Below are positions 8,551 to 18,598 of a DNA stretch of 64,000 nucleotides, one piece after another (the stretch's first letter is position 1; each line of letters begins with the position of its first letter). A program made the position numbers and the translations under genes. The notes under the pieces are model-generated. The model searched no databases. It saw only the letters and a program-made list of their open reading frames with translations, and was not told the DNA's origin. The stretch is from NCBI GenBank assembly GCA_028291515.1, contig JAQGHU010000063.1, positions 1 through 64,000 of the forward strand, written 5' to 3'. The DNA is from Schlesneria sp. (lineage in GTDB: Bacteria > Planctomycetota > Planctomycetia > Planctomycetales > Planctomycetaceae).

Positions 8551-9759
8551 ATGCATCCCGCCGCCACTCGATCCAGCCAAGCCACTATTGAGCAGTTCGG
8601 AAAATATGTGATTCCGAACTACAAGCGCTATCCCGTCTGTATCGTCCATGGCGAAGGGACGGCTGTCTGGGACGCGGAAGGGAAGCGGTACCTGGACCTG
8701 TTTCCGGGCTGGGGCTGCAACATCCTGGGTCATTGCCCGCCGAAAGTGGTGAAGGCAGTTCAGAAGCAGATTGAGCATCTGATCCATGTGCCGAATACGT
8801 GGTACACCGAGGCTCAGGGTGATTTTGCCGAGGCGATTTGTACTCGCAGCTTCGGCAAGGCGTTCTTTGCGAACAGTGGTGCGGAAGCGAACGAAGGGGC
8901 GATCAAGCTGGCTCGGTTGCACTGCGGCCCGCAGAAGTTCCGCGCGATTACGTTCACCAATGGATTTCACGGACGGACGTTCGCGGCGGTGACGGCGACG
9001 GCGCAGCCGAAGTATCACGAAGGCCTGGGGCCGCTGGTGCCTGGTTTTCGATACGCTCCGTACAACGATTTGGAAGCGGTTCGACAACTGGTCGATGACG
9101 AGACGTGCGCGATCCTGCTCGAACCGGTCCAAGGGGAAGGGGGCGTCAATATCGCCGATGAGTCGTTCCTGAAGGGGTTGCGTCAACTGTGTGATGAACG
9201 CGGCATGCTGCTGATTTTTGATGAAGTGCAAACCGGGATTGGTCGTACGGGCCAGTGGTTTGGATACCAGCATTCGGGAGTGCAGCCGGACATTATCACG
9301 TTGGCGAAGGGCTTGGCTGCCGGGGTCGCTTGTGGTGCGTTTGTTTGTCGGGATCACATTGCACCGAGCTTGCGACCGGGGATGCATGCGAGCACTTTCG
9401 GTGGCAATCCGCTGGCGATGGCGGCGGGGATCGCGACCATTCAGACGATCGAAGAGGACGGATTGCTGGATAACTGCCGTCGGATGGCGGACCGGTTCCG
9501 TCAGCACTTCACCAAGTTGCGGGAAGAGTTGCCAATCATCAAGGACCTGCGAATTCGCGGCATGATGATTGGTGTTGATCTGGCGATCCCGGCCACTCCG
9601 GCCGTGGCGAAGTGTATGGAGCGAGGGGTCTTGATCAACGCGACGCACGATACGGTCGTCCGATTGCTGCCCCCGCTCAATATCACTGCAGAACAGGTTG
9701 ACGAGGGTTGCAGTGTGATTGCGACCGTGCTGCGGGAAATGGCTAACGAAGCCGGATGA
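8551..9759 (+). CDS. argD: Acetylornithine aminotransferase
   Basis: 402 residues, a class III PLP-dependent aminotransferase that makes N-acetylornithine from the semialdehyde. Visible motifs: [14 protein letters not shown] near the N-terminus, [17 protein letters not shown] (PLP phosphate contacts), the [15 protein letters not shown] aspartate stretch, and [15 protein letters not shown] with the Schiff-base lysine. Length is normal for the family. It lies 63 bases after argB on the same strand, probably in the same transcript. Planctomycete ArgD may also serve as succinyldiaminopimelate aminotransferase; arginine context favours the arginine role. Confidence 0.94.
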   Translation: MHPAATRSSQATIEQFGKYVIPNYKRYPVCIVHGEGTAVWDAEGKRYLDLFPGWGCNILGHCPPKVVKAVQKQIEHLIHVPNTWYTEAQGDFAEAICTRSFGKAFFANSGAEANEGAIKLARLHCGPQKFRAITFTNGFHGRTFAAVTATAQPKYHEGLGPLVPGFRYAPYNDLEAVRQLVDDETCAILLEPVQGEGGVNIADESFLKGLRQLCDERGMLLIFDEVQTGIGRTGQWFGYQHSGVQPDIITLAKGLAAGVACGAFVCRDHIAPSLRPGMHASTFGGNPLAMAAGIATIQTIEEDGLLDNCRRMADRFRQHFTKLREELPIIKDLRIRGMMIGVDLAIPATPAVAKCMERGVLINATHDTVVRLLPPLNITAEQVDEGCSVIATVLREMANEAG

Positions 9760-9961
9760 CAAAGCGACTGAGTGCCAATCGAATTTGAAGCTGGAAAGTT
9801 GACGAAATGAATCGCCGCGACCTGAGACCGCCGTCTAGCAGGGCCTTCGCGACTCACCCCGGTGAGCGTTGTGAAGGCCATTGCCATGCGGGTCGTCGCC
9901 GCTATCTGGATTGATAGTGCGAAATTGATTTATTTCTAAAAGCGGATTGGACTGAGTTGTC

Positions 9962-10885
9962 ATGCGTCATTTGAATTCGTTGCTGGACATGAGCCCAGCC
10001 GACGTCGAATCCATTTTCGAATCCTCTCACGAGTTGAAAGCTCGTTCGCTCAAAGGTGATCGCCCGCAAATCCTGAAGGGCCTGATCCTGACGCAGTTGT
10101 TTGAGAAGCCGTCACTACGAACTCGGCTGAGCTTCGACTCGGCCATGATGCAGTTGGGCGGAAACAGCCTGTTCCTGACGGCTCTAGAGGCGGGCATCGG
10201 CGGCCGGGAATCTGTGAAAGATGTGGCGCGGGTTGTCGGCGGGTATAGCGACGTGATCACTCTGCGAACGTTTTCGCAGAAGCTGATCGACAACTTCATC
10301 GAGTTTTCGGGCAAGCCGATCATCAATGGGTTGTCCGACGAACGTCATCCCTGTCAGGCGCTGACTGATGTCTTCACGATGCGTGAGACGTTTGGCGATG
10401 TGAAGGGGCAGAAGATTGCGTTCATTGGCGACGGTAACAACGTCGCCAATTCGTTGGCTATTGCAGCGGCCCTCAGTGGAGTCGCGATGTCGGTCTGCGC
10501 TCCAGAAGGTTACCGTTTGGAAGAGGACTTCTTGAAGAAGCTGAAGAAGAAGTTTCCGTCGTCGAATGTGACTCAGACGGATGACTTCAAGACTGCTTTG
10601 AAGGATGCGTCGGTTGTCTATACCGATGTCTGGACCAGCATGGGCCAGGAAGCGGAAGAGTCGCAGCGTCGAAATGTGTTTGGCCCGTTTCAGGTCAACG
10701 CCAAGTTGATGAAGATGGCTCCGAAGAATGCTCGGTTCATGCACTGTCTGCCTGCCAAACGGGGCTTGGAAGTGACCGATGACATTATCGACGGGCCTCA
10801 AAGCATCGCGTTTGAACAAGCTGAGAACCGCATGCATCTGGCCAAGGGGCTGATCTTGTGGGTTCTGGAAAAGACCGTGAAGTGA
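9962..10885 (+). CDS. argF: Ornithine carbamoyltransferase
   Basis: 307 residues. Condenses ornithine with carbamoyl phosphate to citrulline. Carbamoyl-phosphate binding motif [24 protein letters not shown] in the middle, the Asp-containing [13 protein letters not shown] region (SMG loop), and MHCLPAKRG (catalytic Cys) are all present. Length is typical of the catabolic/anabolic OTCase family; beside argB and argD the anabolic role is expected. About 200 bases separate it from argD and nothing recognisable lies between, so it may have its own promoter. Confidence 0.95.
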   Translation: MRHLNSLLDMSPADVESIFESSHELKARSLKGDRPQILKGLILTQLFEKPSLRTRLSFDSAMMQLGGNSLFLTALEAGIGGRESVKDVARVVGGYSDVITLRTFSQKLIDNFIEFSGKPIINGLSDERHPCQALTDVFTMRETFGDVKGQKIAFIGDGNNVANSLAIAAALSGVAMSVCAPEGYRLEEDFLKKLKKKFPSSNVTQTDDFKTALKDASVVYTDVWTSMGQEAEESQRRNVFGPFQVNAKLMKMAPKNARFMHCLPAKRGLEVTDDIIDGPQSIAFEQAENRMHLAKGLILWVLEKTVK

Positions 10886-10958
10886 TGTCGATTCTCCGCA
10901 ACATGAGTTCGCGGAAACCGCCAACGATCGATGCTGCGTCATCGAGAAAGTGATTTTT

Positions 10959-11696
10959 GTGCGCCACGACCAACGTCAGTCTGATGAATTGCGACCGATC
11001 CGAGTTCAACGGCATTTCACGGGTGCCGCCCCCGGAAGCGTCTTGATTCAAGCCGGTCGCACGACTGTTCTCTGCACCGCGAGCATCGACACGACCATTC
11101 CGTCTTGGAAAGCGTCCGCCAATCCAGCCGAAGCGGTTGGCTGGCTGACGGCCGAGTATTCGATGCTGCCGGGCAGCACATCGCCACGAAAGAAACGCGA
11201 ACGCGAAAAAGTCGACGGGCGATCCACCGAAATTCAACGCTTGATCGGTCGCAGCCTGCGGTCTGCCGTCGATTTCGCAGCCTTAGGCCCACGGACCATC
11301 ACGATCGATTGCGATGTTCTGCAGGCGGATGGCGGAACGCGGACCCTGAGCATCACTGGTGGGTTTATCGCCTTGTGCGATGCGATCGCTTCGATTCGCG
11401 GAGACCTTTCTCCGGAACGCCCAGTGATCACTCGCAGCATTGCGGCGGTCAGCGTCGGCGTCGTCGATGGCGTACCGGTTCTGGATCTCGACTATGTCGA
11501 GGACAGTCAGGCCGAAGTCGACTTGAATGTGGTCATGTCTGGCGAAGGGGAGTTCATCGAAGTGCAGGGGACCGCCGAAGGGAAGCCGTTCTCGCGCGAG
11601 TTCTTGAATCAACAGCTCGACCTGGCGACGAAGGGGATTGCTCAGTTGGCTCGATTTCAACGAGAAGCCTTGGGACCCGAGTGGCCGTTCAAGTGA
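10959..11696 (+). CDS. rph: Ribonuclease PH
   Basis: 245 residues. Phosphorolytic 3' exonuclease that trims tRNA 3' ends. It shows the family opening [12 protein letters not shown], then [26 protein letters not shown], the RxxxR-type region [15 protein letters not shown], and [17 protein letters not shown]; the C-terminal third has VDLDLNVV-like strands. A GTG at 10950 is in frame, but the GTG at 10959 gives the usual family N-terminus and has GAGAAAG 8 bases ahead, so I prefer it. It follows argF by about 70 bases and runs convergent with the next gene. Confidence 0.93.
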   Translation: MRHDQRQSDELRPIRVQRHFTGAAPGSVLIQAGRTTVLCTASIDTTIPSWKASANPAEAVGWLTAEYSMLPGSTSPRKKREREKVDGRSTEIQRLIGRSLRSAVDFAALGPRTITIDCDVLQADGGTRTLSITGGFIALCDAIASIRGDLSPERPVITRSIAAVSVGVVDGVPVLDLDYVEDSQAEVDLNVVMSGEGEFIEVQGTAEGKPFSREFLNQQLDLATKGIAQLARFQREALGPEWPFK

Positions 11697-11714
11697 TGCC
11701 GTGTTCGGTGGCGA

Positions 11715-12230
11715 CTACTCAAGCGTTCGCAGGCCATGCTGACGGCGCCAGTCGTTGACCAGCAGGAATGCTCTTGGTTCTTGTTTTAAGAATTTGACCA
11801 ATTGCGACGCTGTGATCCCCAACTGCAATGCTGAGCCAGGTGTTTGACCCTGGTGGTCGAAGACGACATCCAAGGCTTCGGCCAGCAGCGGTGCGAAGTG
11901 TTCGTGGTCCACATTGCACGCGAACTTCTCTTCGTGACGGCGCGAATGCCATAGTTCGGTTGGGGCAGCATTCGCGAGTTCTGGACTGCGAACTTCGAGT
12001 GCCAGGTTGATACGCAAGCGTTTCACTGCCATGCGATGATTGTCGTGTTGACTGCGACGCTCGGCGGCTTGAGCACTGACTCCCGTCGGGAGATGTTTGA
12101 TCACGACGGCCGATTCGGTTTTGTTGCGATGCTGGCCACCGGGTCCGCGTCGCCGCTCGTGCCGGACTTCGCAGTCTCGCAGCAAGAGTTCAGCGGGGGT
12201 TTGCACGGGATGGAGATAAATAGCCGACAT
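11715..12230 (-). CDS. Release-factor-like ribosome rescue protein (GGQ)
   Basis: 171 residues. An RF-1 class domain: RRRGPGGQHRNKTESAV places the catalytic GGQ at residues 31-33, and the domain continues with VIKHLPTGVSAQAAERRSQ and a basic stretch. There is no codon-recognition (anticodon/SPF) domain, as in ArfB/ICT1-type factors that hydrolyse peptidyl-tRNA on stalled ribosomes. Unlike ArfB it carries a long C-terminal part (residues 90-171) of unknown role instead of just a short basic tail. The ATG at 12230 is chosen because the upstream extension of the frame has no family resemblance. It is convergent with rph (18-base gap) and divergent from the next gene. Confidence 0.85.
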   Translation of the reverse strand: MSAIYLHPVQTPAELLLRDCEVRHERRRGPGGQHRNKTESAVVIKHLPTGVSAQAAERRSQHDNHRMAVKRLRINLALEVRSPELANAAPTELWHSRRHEEKFACNVDHEHFAPLLAEALDVVFDHQGQTPGSALQLGITASQLVKFLKQEPRAFLLVNDWRRQHGLRTLE

Positions 12231-12363
12231 CGGGGATCCGGAGACTTTGCAGGTCACACATTTCGACAGCAGTTCGTAACAACTCCGTTTGCAAATTACC
12301 TCACACTGGCGGAGAATCCGCGTAGTTCCGCAGGATTTGTGATTCCTCGAAGGAGATCGCTTG

Positions 12364-13866
12364 ATGCGTCGATTCACGTGCTCGCTGGCCACCCTGGCTG
12401 CCGTTGCTGTTGCCAGTGTTTCTTTTGCCGATGACATTGCTCATCTGGTTGCCCCCGGTGCTGAAGTCAAGAAGGTGACCGGTGACTGCAAGTTTACCGA
12501 AGGCCCTGCTTTCTCACCCAAGGGTTTCCTGCTTTTCAGCGACATCCCGAACTCACGAATTGTACGCGTTGACGCCGATGGAACGGTTAGCGACTTTCTG
12601 AAACCGTCCGGAGCCGCCAACGGCTTGGTGTTTGATGCTGCTGGCAACCTGTACGCGTGCCAGGGTGGTGCCCGTCGTGTCGTGAAGATCGGGACTCAGG
12701 ATGGAAAGATCGAACCCCTGTGCGAAACGTTCGATGGAAAGCCGTTGAACAGCCCGAACGATCTGGCTCTGGATGGCCATGGTGGACTGTATTTCACAGA
12801 TCCGCGTTACGGTCAGGACATGAAGATCGATCAGACCTGCATGGGCGTCTACTACATCGATGCCGCAGGTAAGACGACTCGCGTGATCGACAACCGCGAA
12901 CGTCCCAACGGTGTTCTTGTCTCAAACGATCACAAGTCGTTGCTGGTTGCTGAGCCGAATAAGCGAGAACTCTGGAGCTACCCGATTTCGGCCGCGGGCC
13001 AAGTGGGATCAGGGAAATTGATCTATACGGGTGACACCGACCTGGACGGTGGTGGACCGGACGGGATGGGACTGGATGCCAACGGCAACATCTACGCGAC
13101 CTACAAGAGCGTTGTTGTCCTGAAAGCGGATGGGACACTGATTGGACGTATCCCCGTTCCCGAGCAACCAGCCAACTGCAAGTTTGGTGGTGCCGACGGA
13201 AAGACTCTGTACATCACTGCCCGGACGAGTTTGTATTCGCTCTCGATGACGGTGGCTGGCGCTCCGCTCGCTGCCTCGGGCCCTCGGCCTGCACCACAAG
13301 TCTCACGGCGCGATAGTTCCTTCCGCGGAGTGGCTCGCTTGAGCCAAGGGGATAAGGAGGCGGCGGCACCGAAAGAAGTGAAGATCGACGACGACATGAC
13401 GTTGAAGGTTCCCGCCACGTGGAAGCAGCAACCTCCCGCCAACAAATTGCGACTGGCACAGTTCCTGATTCCGCCAGCGGAAGGGGACGAACATCCGACC
13501 GAGTTGGTGATCTCTTCATTCCCTGGCGGCGGCGGTGGAGTCGATGCCAACTTGAAGCGTTGGACCGACCAATTTGCTGGTGAGGAGCGCAAAGTCAAAA
13601 TCACTGCGGGCAAGTCTCCGCAAGGGGACTATGTGGTACATGACGTGACCGGAACATACATGTTCTCGGCTGGTGGTCCATTCGCCGGTGCCAAGAAGGA
13701 AGCTCGCGCGAAACATCGCTCGCTGAGTGTGATCCTGACGGTGAAGGACAAGGCCGTCTACTTCCTGCGGCTGACCGGTCCTGACAAGGCGGTGGATGCC
13801 GCTGCCGAGGCGTTCCGCACTTCGTTCGGTGCTGATGCCAAGTCGGAGAAGCCGTACGAGATTTGA
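12364..13866 (+). CDS. Secreted SMP-30/gluconolactonase-like protein with extra C-terminal domain
   Basis: 500 residues. AAGGAGA lies 7 bases before the ATG. A signal peptide (residues 1-22, ending SVSFADD) is followed by a six-bladed SMP-30/gluconolactonase propeller (about 35-300): FTEGPAFSPKG, GLVFDAAGNLYACQGG, NSPNDLALDGHGGLYFTDPRYG, ERPNGVLVSNDHKSL, PDGMGLDANGNIYAT. These carry the Glu, Asn and Asp that bind the catalytic metal in the family. After a Ser/Pro linker (about 300-345) comes a separate domain (345-500) with KVPATWKQQPP and SLSVILTVKDKAVYFLRLTGP, which resembles a surface or lipoprotein domain found alone in planctomycetes. The fusion is uncommon in my knowledge. Probably periplasmic sugar lactone hydrolysis. 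Confidence 0.85.
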   Translation: MRRFTCSLATLAAVAVASVSFADDIAHLVAPGAEVKKVTGDCKFTEGPAFSPKGFLLFSDIPNSRIVRVDADGTVSDFLKPSGAANGLVFDAAGNLYACQGGARRVVKIGTQDGKIEPLCETFDGKPLNSPNDLALDGHGGLYFTDPRYGQDMKIDQTCMGVYYIDAAGKTTRVIDNRERPNGVLVSNDHKSLLVAEPNKRELWSYPISAAGQVGSGKLIYTGDTDLDGGGPDGMGLDANGNIYATYKSVVVLKADGTLIGRIPVPEQPANCKFGGADGKTLYITARTSLYSLSMTVAGAPLAASGPRPAPQVSRRDSSFRGVARLSQGDKEAAAPKEVKIDDDMTLKVPATWKQQPPANKLRLAQFLIPPAEGDEHPTELVISSFPGGGGGVDANLKRWTDQFAGEERKVKITAGKSPQGDYVVHDVTGTYMFSAGGPFAGAKKEARAKHRSLSVILTVKDKAVYFLRLTGPDKAVDAAAEAFRTSFGADAKSEKPYEI

Positions 13867-14231
13867 TGACCGCGGCTGGGTAAAGTTTCGGCCCCTTGGG
13901 CCTCATGACAGTGGCCAAAGCATCCCAAAACGAATGCAGCCGAGATGTGTAAATACCTGTGCTTTAATTCCGTGGCACCCGCCGCGAGTGACCATCCCTC
14001 CGAAAGGCCTGAGAGGCCGCAACATTAATGTTTTTTGTAGACCCCAGATCACAGTGATGAGGTTTGTATCGCCCCTTCAGGGCTTGAGACACTGAAAACT
14101 CCTTTCCCAGGGCTACAGGGCCTTGCCCTTCCGCTCTGCCCTGGGCTGGTATGTTTCGGCCTTTCAGGCCTTTCGGACATCACGACCGATTTATTTCAGA
14201 GTCGATAACTCTCTGGATGCCACCACGTACG
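13867..14231. other. Intergenic, composite dispersed repeat
   Basis: Units GGCCTGAGAGGCC (near 14005), CCCCTTCAGGG (near 14071), CCCAGGGC...GCCCTGGGC (14107-14148) and GGCCTTTCAGGCC (near 14157) form a composite repeat like those at 2255 and 19822. A frame open from 14151 into the next gene begins inside this repeat, so its first codons are not real. Confidence 0.7.
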
Positions 14232-17200
14232 ATGTGCCACGCCGTATTCGCTTCTCGAGAAATCATCATCCGCGTTGCGTGGCATCCAAATTCATGGGTT
14301 CCGCGGGCACATTCTCTTGCCGGGCTGATGTGCTTCTTGGGGTTCTTGTTCGTGGTTTCGGTGACTGCGGTGTTTGGCCAGGATGAGGATGACGAGCAAC
14401 CGCCGGGCTTGCGAGCTCGCTATCGGGTCAATGACGCTGTCGTGGAACGCGTTGACGCTGATCTCGCGTTTCAATGGGGGCCATCGCCGCCCGACCCTCG
14501 GTTGCCGGCCGGTAAGTTCACCGCGAACTGGTCGGGCACATTGCTGCTTCGCAGTGCCGAAACGTACCAGTTTCATGCGTTCGCGCAAGGACGCGTTACC
14601 TTGAAGGTCAACGGCCAAGCCCTGTTGGAAGGGGAGGCTAAGACCGCACGATGGATTAGTGGCCCAGCCACGGCGCTTTCATTTGGCGATCAGCCGTTCG
14701 AAGTGACTTATGAACGAACGGGCGATGCGGGCCAACTGCAACTGTTCTGGTCGTCGAACGAATTTCCGCTGGAACCAGTGCCGTACCATTCCCTGTTTCA
14801 AATCAAGCCTTCGCCGGAACTGTCACTGATTGAACAGGGACGAATTCAGTTTGACGCCTATCGTTGCGGCAACTGTCATGGGCGCAGGCCCGATCCCAAT
14901 CGACTGCAGGCCCCCTCGCTGAAGCATGTTGGTGGTGGGACTTCGCGTGAATGGCTGATTGGCAAGCTGATGCGAAGCGGTGCCCCGAAGGTCGTCGAGG
15001 GCGAGAAGATGCCTCACTTCGGATTTAATCGAAATGAGGCAGAATCTATTGTTGTAGCCTTGTTGTCTGAAGCGACAGCGCCGGAGTTCGTCGCGGCAGC
15101 AAAACTGAAGGAATCAGATCGAGCCAAAGATCTTCAAGCAGGACGAACGCTCGTCAATTCTTTAGGCTGCCTCGGATGCCACACCTGGCGTTCACTCGGT
15201 GAGGCGACGCCGTTTGGTGGTACCAAGCTGGATGACGTTGGCGAGAAGAGATCCGCTGAATGGCTGTCGATTTGGTTGCAATCGCCTGGACGGATCAATC
15301 CAGCTCATCGGATGCCAGTCTTTTTGCTCACCGAGAAAGAGCGATCACAGATTGTTCTCGCTCTCGTCGAGTCGTCCGAATCGTTTGACCACGGGAAGTC
15401 AGTGACTCCACCAACTGGCACACTGGTTGAACAAGGCAAGAAACTGATCGCAGCGGCCAGATGTGCTCTTTGTCACGACTTACCTGGAGCAAAGAACAAT
15501 GTTGCGATGGTCGCCCCACTGTCGGATCCCGATCGGGATTGGCAGCGTAGTTGTACCGCGCCACTCGATCGCACGCAGAATCGCCCTGAATACCCGAACC
15601 TCGATCCCGCCGCAATCAAGGCCTATCTTGCGTCATGGAAGCGTGATGCTTCGCAAGTGGAAGATGCGGTTGACGATTCTCAGTTCGGACGAAGGTTACT
15701 CGAGCGGAAGAACTGCACCAACTGCCACGACCGGGACGGGACTCGCGGCATCTCCAAGCATGCCGCGGCGATCGCCAAAGCCGACGAAACTCTTTCCGGC
15801 CTGCACATGACCTTGATTCCCCCGCGTTTGAATGCCGTGGGGGACCGCATGCGTGATACGGCGCTGGCCGAGGCGATTCGGGGTGAACAAAAGAGTCCTC
15901 GACTGAATTGGCTGCGAGTCCGGATGCCGAAGTTTGCTCATTCGGATGTGGAACAATCGGCGTTGCTGAAATACCTGATTGACCACGATCGCATTCCAGC
16001 CGGAGGTCCCGCATCGGACAAGGCTGCAGAACACATCCCCGAGAAGCCGGATGCGCAACAAATCCTGGCTGGTCGCGAACTCCTGGGAGGAAAGGGATTC
16101 AGTTGCGTGGCCTGCCACGCTGTAAAGGAGTACACGCCCAAAGTCACCGCTCTTGGTACGCGAGGGTCAAATCTGCATTTGATTGGCGAACGCATGCGCA
16201 GCGAATACTTCTTCCGGTGGACGCGTGCCCCACTTCGCGTGATGCCCGGGGTCGAGATGCCCAACTATCAGCGGCCGCATGAATACATCCTGCCAGGGCA
16301 ACTGAATCAGCAACTCGTTGCGATCTGGCAAGCATTGAATGACCCCAACCTGACCGCCCCAACGAATCCGGCAGTGGTTGAGCAGTTGCTGTCCGTGAGT
16401 AGCACTGATCACCCCAAGGTTGTCCGCGATGTCTTTACTGTCCCTGGTTTCCCCGATGAAACCGTGCCGCGTTCTTACGCCGCTGGTCTACCGGGTGGCC
16501 ACTCGATCCTATTTGATCTGGAAACAGGCAGTCTGCGCGGTTGGACGTTGGGTGATTTCGCCCGCCAACGGTGTGAGGGAAAGCGTTGGTATTGGGATCT
16601 GGCTGGAACGACGTTGGCTGTAGGGTTTGATAAGCGGCCGGACATCTTCCTGGTTGATGCCAAGACACGGCAATTGCTGGGGCCGGAAACGGGCTGGACG
16701 GTCGAATACGGCCTGCACGCAGACCAACGAGAAGATCGCGCCGTCGAACTTCGCTATGACATCAAAGTGTCAAAAGATGACGTCACGCATCTGCTGAACA
16801 ATGTGGTGGAACGATGGGAGGCAACTCCCGAGGGATGGGGTCGACGTATCACGGCCACCGCACCGGCGGGGACGGAAGTCTGGTTTCGAAATTCGACGCC
16901 GAAGATTCTTTTTGACCATTCGCAAATCAAGGTGGAACGATCGCCCCAAGCTCGCGACTCGCAGCTGCCCGCAGATGCCATCGCATTCTGGAACGACCCG
17001 GAATCGGACCGAAAGGTGATGAAGATCAGCTATCAAACCTCGCTCCGGTGGGAAGTTGGCAGGCAAGATGCGGCAGCGCCGAAACTGAGTCCCGCAGACA
17101 AGATTACGTCTGTCCCTGGATTCGACGGACGACGATTGGCATTTCCTCGATCCATTATGCCGACATCGCTGGCATGGGATCACCGCCAACGACTGATGTT

Positions 17201-18473
17201 TACGTCCTTAAAAGGGCATCTGTATCGCCAAGAGTCCGAGGATGACCAGCAACCACTCTCAGTTGTCGAAGGGGGCTTGGCGGCTCCTTTTGGGCTGATC
17301 GAGATCCCAATCAAAGGGACTGCGAATCCTGCGGAAAGACAATTCTCAATCGTCGTGGCTCACAAGCCGGAACTTTTGAGTTTGAAGCTGGACGATCTGG
17401 GACAGGTCCAAGATCGCAGCGTGGTGGCGTCTGGCTGGGGGATCACCGACGACTACCACGACTGGACCTGTGGGATCGTCAGAGACTCGCTCGGAAACCT
17501 GTTTGTTGGATTGGGCAGTGACTACACGTTTAAGAACAGACCGAAAGCAAACTCGCGTTGGCGCGGCGACATCTTACGAATCGAACCGGATGGCAAGATC
17601 GAATCTATCGCTCACGGATTGCGATATCCCACCGGTCTGGCGATCGATGATCAGGACCGCTTGTTCTGCTCGGATCAGCAAGGGGTTCAGAATACGTTCA
17701 ACGAGTTGAACCTTATTCAGGCGGGGCATCACTATGGCGTTCCCAGTCGACATGAAACCAACCCCGATGCGCCCGCCGATCCGCCGGCGGTCCAGATCCC
17801 ACACCCTTGGACTCGCAGCGTGAACGGAATCGCCTGGGTTCCAAAATCCGACTCGAAAGCGCTAGCTCCATTCGCGGGACAATTCCTGGCTTGTGAATTC
17901 AACAATCACACGTTGATTCGGATGAGCGTTCAGACCGTAGGCGATGTCGTTCAGGGCGCCGCGTACCCGTTCAGCAAGCCCGCTAAAGAGGGCGACTCAG
18001 CGAATTTCGTCGGCCCGCTGTGCATCGGCCTGAGTCCCCTCGGCGAGATCTATGTGGGTGGTTTGCAGGATGGTGGCTGGGCTGGAGGGCTGAACGTAGG
18101 CGATATCGTCAAACTGACATCGAACGGGGAGTTGCCCAACGGCATTCGCGAAATCCGGGCCACACCAAGCGGATTCGAGATTGAGTTCTTTGACCTGATC
18201 GACCCCGTGCGTGCTGCGGACACCAGTCAATTTAAGATCTCGGGTTACACCCGAATCTGGAAGGGTGACTATGCGACTCCTGATAGTGGCAATCACTCGT
18301 GCGACATTCAATCGGCGACATTGAAGAGTGACGGGCGAACCGTCACGTTAGTCGTCTCGGGGCGCAAACCCCGACACGTCTACGATATTTCGGTCGGAGA
18401 GATCGGCACCGCAGCGCGGCGTTTGCTATGGCCATCGATCGGACACTATACGCTTCATCGAGTACCTGATTGA
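14232..18473 (+). CDS. PA14 / multi-CxxCH / beta-propeller secreted protein (PVC type)
   Basis: About 1413 residues. A basic N-region and a strong hydrophobic stretch (CFLGFLFVVSVTAVF) end at FGQ, giving a signal peptide. A PA14-like domain (about 55-190) contains FTANWSGTLLLRSAETY. Five haem-binding motifs follow at about residues 212 (CGNCH), 313 (CLGCH), 410 (CALCH), 495 (CTNCH) and 625 (CVACH). The C-terminal third is a glucose/sorbosone-dehydrogenase-like propeller (WTCGIVRDSLGNLFVG, GLRYPTGLAIDDQDRLF, HYGVPSRHETN). Such proteins are abundant in planctomycetes and probably oxidise sugars in the periplasm, passing electrons to haem. The start is uncertain: 14217, 14232 and 14328 are the ATG choices, none with a strong ribosome binding site; 14232 gives a normal signal-peptide N-region. 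Confidence 0.88.
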   Translation: MCHAVFASREIIIRVAWHPNSWVPRAHSLAGLMCFLGFLFVVSVTAVFGQDEDDEQPPGLRARYRVNDAVVERVDADLAFQWGPSPPDPRLPAGKFTANWSGTLLLRSAETYQFHAFAQGRVTLKVNGQALLEGEAKTARWISGPATALSFGDQPFEVTYERTGDAGQLQLFWSSNEFPLEPVPYHSLFQIKPSPELSLIEQGRIQFDAYRCGNCHGRRPDPNRLQAPSLKHVGGGTSREWLIGKLMRSGAPKVVEGEKMPHFGFNRNEAESIVVALLSEATAPEFVAAAKLKESDRAKDLQAGRTLVNSLGCLGCHTWRSLGEATPFGGTKLDDVGEKRSAEWLSIWLQSPGRINPAHRMPVFLLTEKERSQIVLALVESSESFDHGKSVTPPTGTLVEQGKKLIAAARCALCHDLPGAKNNVAMVAPLSDPDRDWQRSCTAPLDRTQNRPEYPNLDPAAIKAYLASWKRDASQVEDAVDDSQFGRRLLERKNCTNCHDRDGTRGISKHAAAIAKADETLSGLHMTLIPPRLNAVGDRMRDTALAEAIRGEQKSPRLNWLRVRMPKFAHSDVEQSALLKYLIDHDRIPAGGPASDKAAEHIPEKPDAQQILAGRELLGGKGFSCVACHAVKEYTPKVTALGTRGSNLHLIGERMRSEYFFRWTRAPLRVMPGVEMPNYQRPHEYILPGQLNQQLVAIWQALNDPNLTAPTNPAVVEQLLSVSSTDHPKVVRDVFTVPGFPDETVPRSYAAGLPGGHSILFDLETGSLRGWTLGDFARQRCEGKRWYWDLAGTTLAVGFDKRPDIFLVDAKTRQLLGPETGWTVEYGLHADQREDRAVELRYDIKVSKDDVTHLLNNVVERWEATPEGWGRRITATAPAGTEVWFRNSTPKILFDHSQIKVERSPQARDSQLPADAIAFWNDPESDRKVMKISYQTSLRWEVGRQDAAAPKLSPADKITSVPGFDGRRLAFPRSIMPTSLAWDHRQRLMFTSLKGHLYRQESEDDQQPLSVVEGGLAAPFGLIEIPIKGTANPAERQFSIVVAHKPELLSLKLDDLGQVQDRSVVASGWGITDDYHDWTCGIVRDSLGNLFVGLGSDYTFKNRPKANSRWRGDILRIEPDGKIESIAHGLRYPTGLAIDDQDRLFCSDQQGVQNTFNELNLIQAGHHYGVPSRHETNPDAPADPPAVQIPHPWTRSVNGIAWVPKSDSKALAPFAGQFLACEFNNHTLIRMSVQTVGDVVQGAAYPFSKPAKEGDSANFVGPLCIGLSPLGEIYVGGLQDGGWAGGLNVGDIVKLTSNGELPNGIREIRATPSGFEIEFFDLIDPVRAADTSQFKISGYTRIWKGDYATPDSGNHSCDIQSATLKSDGRTVTLVVSGRKPRHVYDISVGEIGTAARRLLWPSIGHYTLHRVPD

Positions 18474-18477
18474 GCAT

Positions 18478-18570
18478 GGCGTTCACCGGTGTTGATTGCA
18501 CTCGCGTCCGCTTGCTAGGCTTCCAGAGAAATAGGTAGGCGGTAACAACCATCAGCGGCAGGGCAAGAAA
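18478..18570 (-). pseudogene. Remnant of a small membrane protein family (C-terminal end only)
   Basis: Read on the minus strand the DNA encodes a leucine-rich helix followed by TAYLFLWKPSKRTR. The genes ending at 32446 and 34527 close with the same module (YLILWKPR after a membrane helix), and the nucleotide match around GCTTCCAGAGAA..AGGTAGGCGG is obvious. Here a stop codon lies just upstream of the helix and no N-terminal half is present, so this is a truncated leftover. It sits between the PA14 protein and the next small gene. Confidence 0.6.
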
Positions 18571-18598
18571 AACGAATTGTTAAGGAGCAAGCGACATC

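Noticed and set aside
8533-9762. 409-codon minus-strand frame opposite argD
   Set aside because: A full shadow of argD; Arg/His-rich composition, and argD has all family motifs.
14151-14231. N-terminal extension of the PA14 protein starting at 14151
   Set aside because: The codons come from the dispersed GGCCTTTCAGGCC repeat, so a start there would place repeat sequence in the protein.
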